Source: a virus. Taken from it: 64,000 nt of DNA. Position numbers and translations under genes: made by a program. The stretch covers positions 1-64,000 of the IMG/VR virus record IMGVR_UViG_3300032116_000125. One strand, written 5' to 3'. Positions 31,115-38,499 of this stretch are shown here, piece after piece; position 1 is the stretch's first letter; every line of letters starts with the position of its first letter. The notes beneath the pieces are model-generated. The model was not told the origin of the DNA. It did not search any database and saw nothing but the letters and a program-made list of their open reading frames with translations.

Positions 31115-33411
31115 TGGCAAAGAAAGCATTTGTCTTTAAAAGTAATCTAGGTACCACCGCCAGTACCTCTGGCTCATTCCTACAGCCGGGGACCGCCAAT
31201 ATCGGCACGGACGATTCATCAGCATTTAAGGCTGATGGGTACACCCTTCCCCCGGTAACCATCGGTTCAGCATCATTCCTGTCGGCTACCCCGACTAATT
31301 ACGGAGAAGTGTTAGTGGAGTGGGGCATCACCAGTGCCTTGTCAAGTGTCGTCAGTGCCACACCTAGCGCCACAGAATTGATTCTTGTTTATTCCGCGTA
31401 TGGCCCACCCCAAACCTATTTGGATGGGCAGGTGCTTGTCACGATTACAAACGCAAACACAGTTTCTTCATTTACCCATGATGGGCTCGCTGGTGGTACA
31501 TGGGCGTACTACTCGCTGTTTGTTAAGTACCAAGCAACCGGCACGCGCTCATGGTACGAGCGCTTAGCCTCAACAGAGACGTTGGTAGTTAAAAATTACA
31601 ATTCATTAGCGTCCCTGTATCGCCGTGTTCCACTGCATTACCGCCTGTTGGATGACCAACTTGGTCTTACCAATATCAACAGTGAGCACATCTCGGTCCT
31701 CCCTACCGACCTCGTTGTGTCAGGACCACTGCGGCGCATGCTGGATGTGTTTGGTTGGGATATTGACGTTTTAAAGACAACTATTGACTACGTAATTAGG
31801 CAGAAAGACCCGTACGTTGCGAACAGTGAAATGTTGGAGCAACTGGCTAAGGAAGTCGGTCTGCCGATTGAAACTGTGGACCTTGGCCCAGCCCGCCTTC
31901 GGGATTTGATTTCCAACTTTAGGTATTTGACAGAAAACGAGGGGCTGATCACAGGTATTGAGGAATATATAACGGCTTTGGCAGGTAGTGACACAGAAAT
32001 AAAATTTAGTAACCCGGATTTGTTTACTGCTACGCAACACGCTATCTCCAGCCTTGCTACAACGACTTCCCCAACTCAGGTACCCACGACGGATCAGTGG
32101 CTCATGGAAGTGCAAGACCTTGGTGGCGGGGCATCGTCTCAAGCAGTTGCCGCCTCTTCTACCTATTACGGTAAAGCACTATGCGAGAATAACACGGCTG
32201 TACGCATTACGTCTGGCGCCGCATCGGTCAACACCGGCGTGTACGTAGGATGTTTGAAAACAAAGATAACGAATGTTAGCCAAGCCAGCCGTTTGTACAT
32301 GGAGTACGGGGCTGTTTACGGAGCAACACCCAGTAACGGCGCAAGTGTTATTGGCGCGGCTGTACTGAGTAGCGTGACCGCGGCTTCGGCAGTGTCATAC
32401 AGCCTCACCACGGGGGCAAGCACATCATTGGAGGGGTTCGTGTCCTCAGTAACGGACGGGCAAGCAAATGCGTGGTCAGTGCCTGTTGACTTTGGGGTTG
32501 TGGGTAACGGCTCAACAACGACCTCAGATATGTACTTACATATTTGGGTTGCGTCTAGATACAACAACAACCCTTTGCATTTTGTTCCAATTGTGTTGAA
32601 GACACAAAATAGGTACCCCTACTACATTGACGTTTATTCCCAGCGTCTTAACCTTGTGCGCGACCCGCAGTTTGTTAACGGGATAAGCACTTTGTCAGAG
32701 AGCAGTAACACCACTTCTTACTGGAGAGTCGCGGGGTCCTCTATTACAGGGACATCCGTAGCCGACAAGGTTGCAACGATAAGCACCAGCGCGTCGTCTA
32801 CGCTAACTCTGAGTACAGACGTAACGCACACCACTAACGGTAAGAGGTATACGCCACTAAAGCGGGGCGTGGAGTACTACTTTTCTATAGATGATATAAA
32901 CGACAATATTTCGGCTGTTCAAGTGCGTCTTGACAACGCAGAAATAACGCTCGTTACGCAGTCCACCGTGTACAGGAGTGAAAACCTGTCTAGCGGAGGT
33001 AAACGAAAGTACTGGCAGATTGTAATCCCGAGCACGGCTAACACCTATCCGGAATCGGCCAACGTGTACCACATTGCCTTGACCGCCAATGTCTCTGCAT
33101 CCAACCTGTCCCTGAAGGTGTCACGCCCTCTTCTTGAGCCGTATGCCCCGGGGGCGTACTTTGATGGCGACACGGAGCAGGGTGGTTGGCTCGGCGTAGG
33201 TAGTGGTGGCGGTGGCGCCAACGCCGACCACCGCTGGGGTGACAGTTCACAGCACTCTAATTTCTCTTATTACACCTCTGACTACCGCCGAACGGTTGAG
33301 ACTGTGAAGAGGCTCATGGAATATATCGTTCCGGTAACAGAGCAAACTACTGCCCTAACCAATTTGAGGTTTGACCGCATACCCGGGTATTCGGGTACGC
33401 TGTCTCTATGA
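31114..33411 (+). CDS. Baseplate protein, gpI-like N-terminal half with large beta C-terminus
   Basis: 765 residues. Residues 170-290 (SLASLYRRVPLHYRLLDDQL; LRRMLDVFGWDIDVLKTTID; YVIRQKDPYVANSEMLEQLA; ARLRDLISNFRYLTENEGLI) resemble the P2 gpI/tail-protein-I family that connects the gpJ wedge to fibres. Residues 1-150 are a beta-sandwich-like preamble, and 330-760 are Ser/Thr-rich beta modules ending in WRVAGSSITGTSV and a carbohydrate-binding-like stretch. It likely carries the fibre attachment site. Confidence 0.8.
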   Translation: MAKKAFVFKSNLGTTASTSGSFLQPGTANIGTDDSSAFKADGYTLPPVTIGSASFLSATPTNYGEVLVEWGITSALSSVVSATPSATELILVYSAYGPPQTYLDGQVLVTITNANTVSSFTHDGLAGGTWAYYSLFVKYQATGTRSWYERLASTETLVVKNYNSLASLYRRVPLHYRLLDDQLGLTNINSEHISVLPTDLVVSGPLRRMLDVFGWDIDVLKTTIDYVIRQKDPYVANSEMLEQLAKEVGLPIETVDLGPARLRDLISNFRYLTENEGLITGIEEYITALAGSDTEIKFSNPDLFTATQHAISSLATTTSPTQVPTTDQWLMEVQDLGGGASSQAVAASSTYYGKALCENNTAVRITSGAASVNTGVYVGCLKTKITNVSQASRLYMEYGAVYGATPSNGASVIGAAVLSSVTAASAVSYSLTTGASTSLEGFVSSVTDGQANAWSVPVDFGVVGNGSTTTSDMYLHIWVASRYNNNPLHFVPIVLKTQNRYPYYIDVYSQRLNLVRDPQFVNGISTLSESSNTTSYWRVAGSSITGTSVADKVATISTSASSTLTLSTDVTHTTNGKRYTPLKRGVEYYFSIDDINDNISAVQVRLDNAEITLVTQSTVYRSENLSSGGKRKYWQIVIPSTANTYPESANVYHIALTANVSASNLSLKVSRPLLEPYAPGAYFDGDTEQGGWLGVGSGGGGANADHRWGDSSQHSNFSYYTSDYRRTVETVKRLMEYIVPVTEQTTALTNLRFDRIPGYSGTLSL

Positions 33412-33659
33412 TCATTATTGGTGGCCTAGCGGTTTACAAAGCCATACATGTTTTAACCACGCTCATTCCAAAGGAGTTGAGTGCGTGGGTTACCGTCCTC
33501 GTCGGCGTCGTTCTTGGCATTGGTGCGTCGTGGTGGCTATCCGAAAACAATGTATTGCTTTCAGGATTGGCGATGGCTACAATCGCCGGTGCCACCCAGT
33601 CGGTGTTGCGACTGGTCACCCTTACTGGTGATCTGTCCCTGCGCCGGTCGCTCAAATAG
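33408..33659 (+). CDS. Small two-helix membrane protein, holin candidate
   Basis: 83 residues: MIIIGGLAVYKAIHVLTTLI and then WVTVLVGVVLGIGASWWLSE and LLSGLAMATIAGATQSVLRL give two or three hydrophobic spans, with a basic C-terminal tail (LSLRRSLK). This size and topology match phage holins such as LL-H/phi29-type proteins. It is ATGA-coupled to the baseplate gene and far from the endolysin. The alternative is a virion membrane-contact protein. Confidence 0.65.
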   Translation: MIIIGGLAVYKAIHVLTTLIPKELSAWVTVLVGVVLGIGASWWLSENNVLLSGLAMATIAGATQSVLRLVTLTGDLSLRRSLK

Positions 33660-33668
33660 GAGAACAAA

Positions 33669-34463
33669 ATGCCCAAAGCCAGCCGAGGTGTTATTGGCGT
33701 TATCGGCAACGGTCGCGCCACCGCCAACATCATTGAAGACAGCCTGAACGAGTTCGTTGACAACAACGACTTCGTTCTCCCGTGGTACGGCGGGAAGCCC
33801 AGCGACAGCATGGACCGTGTGTACACCGCCATCATTGACTTTGACCACCCGTACCACATCGTCGGGAACGGCGCCCCCAAGTCGCTGGTCAAAACAGCGC
33901 TGGAGCACCATCAGTCAGAAGACCCGATGGACGCCACCGTACGGGCAACCCATGACCTTGGTGGCGACACCATCCTCGTGTTGTGGGATGACGAGGTAGC
34001 CACGGAGAGCGCCATCCTGCAAGCGCACGCATACGGTATGCGCCTGCTTGATCTGACCAACGCCCTCGCCCCGATTGATGTGGTTGACCCTGAGACCCCG
34101 GCGCCTGCTCCGGAAGCACCCGAAGAGGATGCCCCGGAGGATAAGGAGATTGACAAGTTCTCCGAGGATGAGTTGCGTACGCAACCGATTGCGGCTCTTC
34201 GCCGTCAGGTCAAACTCTTGGGCTTGGACTACGAGAGGTCAGCCACGAAGGAAGAGTTGATCAGCGCACTCTTGGGGGGCCTGCAAGACGTTGGTCTTAA
34301 GCAGGAAGCCCCCCAAGAGGTTGCTAAGGCGTTCCCCATTCCGAAGAGCGGGTGCCTCGCTTTGTCATGGGATGACAAAGTGGAAACCATCACGATCAGC
34401 GCCGAGACGGTTGGGGCAGTTCAGGAAATGTTCAACGGTCTGAAGAAACTTCTTCAGGGTTAA
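33669..34463 (+). CDS. Hypothetical protein with SAP/HeH-like motif, 264 aa
   Basis: The N-terminal 125 residues have an alpha/beta pattern (GVIGVIGNGRATANIIEDSL; HPYHIVGNGAPKSLVKTALE; ILVLWDDEVATESAILQAHA) resembling a small NTP-binding or Rossmann-like fold. A Pro/Glu-rich linker of about 30 residues follows, then LRRQVKLLGLDYERSATKEE with LISALLGG, a SAP or HeH-type DNA-binding helix pair. It is the last gene of the long structural run, eight bases before a convergent gene. No function assigned. Confidence 0.6.
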   Translation: MPKASRGVIGVIGNGRATANIIEDSLNEFVDNNDFVLPWYGGKPSDSMDRVYTAIIDFDHPYHIVGNGAPKSLVKTALEHHQSEDPMDATVRATHDLGGDTILVLWDDEVATESAILQAHAYGMRLLDLTNALAPIDVVDPETPAPAPEAPEEDAPEDKEIDKFSEDELRTQPIAALRRQVKLLGLDYERSATKEELISALLGGLQDVGLKQEAPQEVAKAFPIPKSGCLALSWDDKVETITISAETVGAVQEMFNGLKKLLQG

Positions 34464-34471
34464 GAACTACT

Positions 34472-34606
34472 TCACTTCTTCTTCTTGGGAGCGGCCTTCT
34501 TGGCCGCGGCCTTCTTGGCCGCGGCCTTCTTCTTAGCCGGTCCCTTGCCGTAGCCGGGGTCCTTCTTATTGCTGATTCCACATCCGCATTCCTTGCACAT
34601 TGTCAT
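34472..34606 (-). CDS. Histone H1-like Lys/Ala-rich small protein, 44 aa
   Basis: Leftward ATG at 34606, preceded by AAAGGGGGA. It reads MTMCKECGCGISNKKDPGYG and then KGPAKKKAAAKKAAAKKAAP with KKKK. So it has a CxxCxC metal-binding head and a histone-H1-like lysine/alanine tail. The tail is coded by three near-perfect 15-bp repeats (TTCTTGGCCGCGGCC on the + strand, 34498-34530). It probably binds DNA. It is the last gene of the leftward block and has no terminator before the convergent structural gene. Confidence 0.7.
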   Translation of the reverse strand: MTMCKECGCGISNKKDPGYGKGPAKKKAAAKKAAAKKAAPKKKK

Positions 34607-34848
34607 TCCCCCTTTCGGTGCTTCGCAGTTTTCTTGGCGATGCTTTTTGGTTGCTTGACAAATTGCTTGCCCTCGGCGTTGCCCTTGGCCTTGGCACGAT
34701 TCGTAGACGCCTTTTCAGAAGGGGTCAACTCATCCCACGCCTTGTCCGGTAGGTAACGCTTCTTGCCCTTGGACGGCTTTCCATCAGAGGTGCGCCACTT
34801 CTGGTCCGTCCATTCATCAAGGGACTTCTGCGACTCTTTCTTAGCCAT
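34603..34848 (-). CDS. Conserved basic protein (YLPxxAW family), 81 aa
   Basis: KSLDEWTDQKWRTSDGKPSK, then GKKRYLPDKAWDELTPSEKA, STNRAKAKGNAEGKQFVKQP and a Lys-rich end. I recall this pattern (W-x2-QKW-x-TSDGKPS-x2-K-x-RYLP-x2-AW-x2-L-x-SE-x-A-x-NRAK-x-KG) as a small family of unknown function, possibly DUF5872, shared by phages, large viruses and bacteria. It overlaps its neighbour by one to four bases. A DNA- or RNA-binding role is likely from charge. Confidence 0.7.
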   Translation of the reverse strand: MAKKESQKSLDEWTDQKWRTSDGKPSKGKKRYLPDKAWDELTPSEKASTNRAKAKGNAEGKQFVKQPKSIAKKTAKHRKGE

Positions 34849-35042
34849 CAGTCCTTGTAACCCCCGCCCTTCTTCTTGTACTCAGACGCAAGAAGTTGGG
34901 CTTTACGGGCAGACCACTCGCCGGGATCGCCACCCTTTGAACCGGCCTTGATCTTCTTAAACAGTTCCTCACGCATACCCGGCTTGGTGTAATTACCGGC
35001 TTCGTTGACCTTAGATTCGGTCTTCTTTTTCTTAGCGGCCAT
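34848..35042 (-). CDS. Conserved basic protein (YTKP...GGYKD family), 64 aa
   Basis: MAAKKKKTESKVNEAGNYTK, then PGMREELFKKIKAGSKGGDP, GEWSARKAQLLASEYKKKGG and GYKD. This is a widespread but uncharacterised small protein with an invariant 'NYTKP-x-MR-x2-LF-x2-IKAGSKGG-x-P-G-x-WSARKAQ' core, seen in phages and bacterial genomes. Very basic. It lies in a run of four related-looking genes with one-base overlaps. Confidence 0.75.
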   Translation of the reverse strand: MAAKKKKTESKVNEAGNYTKPGMREELFKKIKAGSKGGDPGEWSARKAQLLASEYKKKGGGYKD

Positions 35043-35044
35043 GG

Positions 35045-35308
35045 TTACTTTTTTCCTCTATTCCGTGCACGATTCTTAGATGGTTCCTCTGCCACGATTC
35101 CACCATCTTTGGTATGGGACATATCCTTACCACCCTTGCCCATAACCCCACGCTTACGGCGCTCTTCAGCAAGTTCACGACGCTTCTCCTTCTCTTCGGG
35201 CTTAGCGTTGTACTCCTTGTTGTAGGCGTCCTTCTTCTTACGGGCCTCCGGGTTATCCCGGTAATACTGCGCGGTTTCTTTGGGACTACTGGTCTTGCGA
35301 GGAGCCAT
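35045..35308 (-). CDS. Conserved basic protein (MGKGGKD...NRARN family), 87 aa
   Basis: Starts at ATG 35308 on a TAATG overlap with the upstream gene; a GTG at 35314 is possible. The first half is a charged helix (YRDNPEARKKKDAYNKEYNA) and the second carries RRKRGVMGKGGKDMSHTKDG and PSKNRARNRGKK. The 'MGKGGKD-x-SHTKDG-x-(V/I)-V-x-E-x-PS-x-NRARN' core is a known uncharacterised phage/bacterial family. It is very basic and probably binds nucleic acid. Confidence 0.75.
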   Translation of the reverse strand: MAPRKTSSPKETAQYYRDNPEARKKKDAYNKEYNAKPEEKEKRRELAEERRKRGVMGKGGKDMSHTKDGGIVAEEPSKNRARNRGKK

Positions 35309-35601
35309 TACCACTTCACCTTGTCAGCCCAGTAAGCGGCTGACATCTTGCCTTTGGCAATGTTCTTGGCATGGCGGGACTTAAAGGAAGCACGCTTGTC
35401 CTTCATGCGCTCGGACTCCCCCGCCTTGGGCTTACCAGCGGTCTCAGCACCCTGCTCGCCAAAGCGAATCGTCTTGACCTGATCGCCCACCTTGGCGACA
35501 ACAATGTGCGACTTGGTCGGGTGGTCCGGCGTTGCCTTCGGCTTGTTGTAACCCGAGACACCGGCTCGCGCCAATCGGGGGTCTTTCTTACTCTCAGCCA
35601 T
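35308..35601 (-). CDS. Conserved basic protein (NKPKxTP...AAYWADKVKW family), 97 aa
   Basis: GVSGYNKPKATPDHPTKSHI, VVAKVGDQVKTIRFGEQGAE, and SFKSRHAKNIAKGKMSAAYW with ADKVKW at the end form the conserved core of a small family found widely in phages. The charge is strongly positive. It is the second gene of the leftward block, downstream of the Dps gene and 8 bases away. I know the family from memory; its function is not known to me. Confidence 0.75.
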   Translation of the reverse strand: MAESKKDPRLARAGVSGYNKPKATPDHPTKSHIVVAKVGDQVKTIRFGEQGAETAGKPKAGESERMKDKRASFKSRHAKNIAKGKMSAAYWADKVKW

Positions 35602-35608
35602 GATTACC

Positions 35609-36052
35609 TCACTTCGTTGATGCGCGGAGTTGCCACGACCACTTCATGTGCATGTCAATCCGCTCTGAAATAAAATTAAGAATACCCTGCTGATTTTCTT
35701 TCTCAGCATCCTTAAATGTAACATACAACTGCTTGATAAGTGCCTCATTGGCCGTCAGCAGTGCCCCGGCCATAGCCTTGGGGGTGGGGGAGACATCTTT
35801 AAAAGCGATGGTACGCATCTCAATAAACTTTTGTAGATTGAAGGGGGCGTACTCATCCAATTTGCGGAGGTTTTCAGCAATCGGGTCAATAGAGCCGTAG
35901 GCGTCCTCGTAGATGTCTGCAAAGAGGCCGTGGTACTGGCTGAAGTCCTGACCCTCTACGTTCCAGTGAAACCCATGGGCCATGAAGTAGAAGGTGACAA
36001 CGTCTGAGAGAAGGGCTTTGAGGGACTTCGTAAGTCCGGTGCTGGATGCCAT
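35609..36052 (-). CDS. dps: Dps/ferritin-like DNA-protection protein
   Basis: ATG at 36052 is preceded by AAGGAGACC, giving 147 residues. The segment FYFMAHGFHWNVEGQDFSQY, HGLFADIYEDAYGSIDPIAE carries the Dps ferroxidase-type residues H29, H41, D56 and E60 ('HWNV-x-G-x2-F-x3-H', 'D-x-IAE'). Downstream helices (YAPFNLQKFIEMRTIAFKDV, DMHMKWSWQLRASTK) complete a four-helix bundle of normal Dps length. By family it oxidises iron with peroxide and coats DNA. It is the first gene of the leftward basic-protein block. Confidence 0.88.
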   Translation of the reverse strand: MASSTGLTKSLKALLSDVVTFYFMAHGFHWNVEGQDFSQYHGLFADIYEDAYGSIDPIAENLRKLDEYAPFNLQKFIEMRTIAFKDVSPTPKAMAGALLTANEALIKQLYVTFKDAEKENQQGILNFISERIDMHMKWSWQLRASTK

Positions 36053-36065
36053 GTGGTCTCCTTGA

Positions 36066-36118
36066 AAACAGGGCTGGGGCGCTTCAGTAACTCTACACCA
36101 AAGCGCCCCAGCCTGTTT
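36066..36118. promoter_or_regulatory. Long inverted repeat in the divergent promoter region
   Basis: In the 200-bp gap between dps (leftward) and the initiator (rightward) lie arms AAACAGGGCTGGGGCGCTT at 36066-36084 and AAGCGCCCCAGCCTGTTT at 36101-36118, complementary over 18 bp with one bulged G and a 16-base loop. The hairpin is very strong and both flanks have T/A runs. It may be a bidirectional terminator or an operator for both divergent units. A further possible -10, TATAGT with TG upstream (around 36223), precedes the initiator. Confidence 0.7.
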
Positions 36119-36252
36119 AACCACCACCGGTAAACCGGGCACCGAGGAGAACCACCAACTCGGTCTCCGAAGATTAGCCTCAACAAACCGTGTATGCAAC
36201 ACTTGGCGACGGGTTTGTGTGTATAGTCTCCGGCACACCAAGGAGACCACCG

Positions 36253-37470
36253 TTGAGCAACAAGATTCAGGGGCCTTTTGCTCCGATGCCCATATGGGCA
36301 TTTGACCTGATCAGCAGGCGTGGGACGCCAACCCATACCCACATCTTGATGACCATCTTGCGGTTGACCCCACTCACGGGGCCCAAGCCCCTGACCGTCT
36401 CGGACATCGCCCAGTCCTCGGGCATGTCTCCGGAGACCGTCAAGCGCTCCCTTCGGTGGCTGGAATCAGCCGGGATCACCACCTCCACACGGCTCTCTGG
36501 TAACCGTGGGAAGCACATCGTGGTGCGGTTCCGTGCCCCCAAGAGGGGGGTCACCAGTGACCCCACCCTACCCCAAGGGGGGGTCACCCATGACCCATCA
36601 GGGGGGTCACCCATGACCCCACCCCGAGCCCCTGAGCAGGGCGAATTCCATAGTAGAGATAGTATTAGAGACGTAGTACAAAGGGAAATGTCTAAAGACA
36701 TTTCCCTTTGTGGGCTTCGCCCGTTTTACGAAGGAGATGAATCCATGCCTATTTTTGGCGCCGATCCCGATGACACTAGAGAATGGGACGAGACCCCCGC
36801 TTTGGAGAAGTTGTCGCACGACACGACCGATGTGCTCCAACACTTCAACTTCGTGGCGCGTCAGGTTGGGGCCACCCCCGTGGCTGTAAAGGACCGCCCC
36901 GCCTTCAGGATTCAGATCAAGCGCCTCCTGAAAAACGGAGTGACCCCCGCCGACCTCCAGCGCATGGTTGACAAGTTCTTCACTTTCTCCCGGAACGTAG
37001 AGTCCAGCACTCCGTGGAAGTACTTCTGCACCAACAGCGTCCAAGCGTCCCTCTTGGCAAGCACCACGGAGATCGTCGCCGTCAGCCCGATTCTCGGATG
37101 GGTTGCCGATGAGTTTGAGTACACCGATGTGCTTCCATGGGATGAGGAGATCAACTCCCGGATTCGGAAACTCATTTGGCGCCGAGCCATGGACTTGGCG
37201 TACACCTACCCCGAACTTCTCGCTGACATCGTGGTCATCCCCGCCTACGACGCCTCGGCGCAACCCGATGGCACAGAGCACCTTTCCATGCTCCTGTTGT
37301 GCGCGAGCACCTTGCTGAGTGAGCCCGGAGACGACTCAGCGGTGGAGTACTTGACCGCCCACGGCGTGAATGCCCCCACGGACCTTGCGGAGCGTGGTAC
37401 TCTCCGCAAACCCACCGCCTCGCTACGCCAAGCCGTAGCGCACTACCAGCAACTCAGGAGAACCCAGTGA
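36253..37470 (+). CDS. Replication initiator with winged-helix domain
   Basis: The start is TTG 36253, preceded by AAGGAGA; 405 residues. Residues 24-95 are a winged helix: LILRLTPL-like helix, DIAQSSGMSPETVKRSLRWL (47-76) and LSGNRGKHIVVRFRAPKRG. Residues 95-165 are a low-complexity Pro-rich linker. Residues 165-405 are a helical domain (VLQHFNFVARQVGATPVAVK; DLQRMVDKFFTFSRNVESST). Winged-helix plus helical domain directly before a helicase loader fits lambda O-type initiators. The linker-coding region contains iteron-like repeats, an inverted repeat and an internal start at ATG 36745 preceded by AAGGAG. Confidence 0.75.
   Translation: MSNKIQGPFAPMPIWAFDLISRRGTPTHTHILMTILRLTPLTGPKPLTVSDIAQSSGMSPETVKRSLRWLESAGITTSTRLSGNRGKHIVVRFRAPKRGVTSDPTLPQGGVTHDPSGGSPMTPPRAPEQGEFHSRDSIRDVVQREMSKDISLCGLRPFYEGDESMPIFGADPDDTREWDETPALEKLSHDTTDVLQHFNFVARQVGATPVAVKDRPAFRIQIKRLLKNGVTPADLQRMVDKFFTFSRNVESSTPWKYFCTNSVQASLLASTTEIVAVSPILGWVADEFEYTDVLPWDEEINSRIRKLIWRRAMDLAYTYPELLADIVVIPAYDASAQPDGTEHLSMLLLCASTLLSEPGDDSAVEYLTAHGVNAPTDLAERGTLRKPTASLRQAVAHYQQLRRTQ
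36547..36620. repeat. Three iteron-like palindromic repeats inside the initiator gene
   Basis: Units of 18 bp start at 36547, 36580 and 36603. The first reads GGGGTCACCAGTGACCCC, the other two GGGGTCACCCATGACCCM. Each is a palindrome with GGGTCA arms. Copies 1 and 2 are in the same reading frame, but copy 3 is in a different frame and encodes different residues. So DNA sequence is conserved, not protein. This arrangement resembles an origin inside an initiator gene. Confidence 0.75.
36678..36711. repeat. Perfect 16-bp inverted repeat in the initiator gene
   Basis: ACAAAGGGAAATGTCT at 36678-36693, spacer AA, complement at 36696-36711. It lies 58 bp after the last iteron-like unit, in an AT-rich stretch (36648-36690), and is followed by a smaller hairpin GGGC-TTC-GCCC at 36712-36722 and then by an internal AAGGAG and ATG. 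It could be an origin hairpin, a priming site or an internal terminator. Confidence 0.8.
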
Positions 37471-38063
37471 CCGTAGGAGCACCGCCCACCGAATGGAAGT
37501 CAGCGCGTTGGTGGCAGAACCGCTCCGTAGAAGAACGCTTGACATGGGCGCACCTGCCACCGCGATGGGCGAGCGCCGAATACGACACCGATCAAATTTC
37601 CAACGCGACAGCGAACAGCATTGACTCTTTCCTCACCGGCAAGAGCAACGGTCTGTTTCTCCATGGGCCGAGTGGTTCAGGCAAGACTCCCATCGCTGTC
37701 GGCCTTCTCAACAAGATCATCTGCGCCGACAAAGTGTCAGGGCGGTTCATCACTGCCGAGCGTTACGTTGAGATGCTCAAAGACCAGTTTGACAACGACA
37801 ACGAGTTGCCCGAGATGTACTCCATGCCTCACATCGTCAAGTACCTCAAAGGGGTGTTTGACATCGTGGTGCTGGACGCCGTGGGTCAGGAGCGTGCTAC
37901 CGAGTTCTCGTACCACGAGGTCGGAAGCCTGTTGCGCCGTCGCAACGAAGATTGCCGTATCACCATTGTCACCACACACCTTTCTCCCACTGAGTTCATT
38001 CGCCGGTATGGAGACCGCGTGGCGTCTGTTCTTGAAGACATGATCATCACCCGGGTGGCGTGA
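37467..38063 (+). CDS. DnaC/IstB-like helicase loader ATPase
   Basis: 198 residues; GTG start on a GTGA overlap. Walker A is HGPSGSGKTPIAVG (residues 66-79), Walker B is VFDIVVLDAVGQERATE (near 129-145), and sensor-1-like is CRITIVTTHLSPTEF, with an arginine finger candidate RYGDRVASVLEDM. This is the DnaC/IstB AAA+ arrangement, used to load the replicative helicase. The usual acidic residue after the Walker B Asp is replaced by Ala, which is unusual. It sits between initiator and helicase, as expected. Confidence 0.85.
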   Translation: MTVGAPPTEWKSARWWQNRSVEERLTWAHLPPRWASAEYDTDQISNATANSIDSFLTGKSNGLFLHGPSGSGKTPIAVGLLNKIICADKVSGRFITAERYVEMLKDQFDNDNELPEMYSMPHIVKYLKGVFDIVVLDAVGQERATEFSYHEVGSLLRRRNEDCRITIVTTHLSPTEFIRRYGDRVASVLEDMIITRVA

Positions 38064-38497
38064 TGGAAGGCAACGATCTCGCTGAATTCGCACCGCTACA
38101 GCAAGGCGTCATTTTTGAAGGCGTGCTTGCCAACCCGCCTGAGGGTTTGAAGTCGTGGCGCACACGCATCGCACAACGCACGGGTGATTGGAAGACTGTC
38201 ATCAACGCTATGACTCCAAGCGAGTTGCCTTTGAAGTCTCTCGCTGATTCGGTCAATCGCCGCGGTATTGGCACCATCGTGTACACGTTCATGCCTCCCG
38301 ATGCCATTGATGCAATTGAACGCTGGCTGATTCGCAAAGGCATCTCCACGCCGGTTGAGTCATACACCGACATTGAGGCGCTTGCCGATGATCTGCGCTA
38401 CAACAGAAGCGTTCGTGTTATCTATGTCCCGACGCAAGAAGAGCAGGCGGTACTTGGCATTCGTGCTACAGTGCTCGGCTCTGAAAGGGCATGGTAA
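38063..38497 (+). CDS. Hypothetical protein in the replication cluster, 144 aa
   Basis: ATG 38063 overlaps the loader stop; a GTG at 38060 would add one residue. The fold looks alpha/beta: DWKTVINAMTPSELPLKSLA, DSVNRRGIGTIVYTFMPPDA, IDAIERWLIRKGISTPVESY, RSVRVIYVPTQEEQAVLGI. The strand-loop-helix pattern with RGI and the late V-x-V-x-Y-V strand recalls HAD-like or Toprim-like folds but no catalytic signature is visible. Its neighbours suggest a replication accessory role. Confidence 0.6.
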   Translation: MEGNDLAEFAPLQQGVIFEGVLANPPEGLKSWRTRIAQRTGDWKTVINAMTPSELPLKSLADSVNRRGIGTIVYTFMPPDAIDAIERWLIRKGISTPVESYTDIEALADDLRYNRSVRVIYVPTQEEQAVLGIRATVLGSERAW

Positions 38498-38499
38498 TC

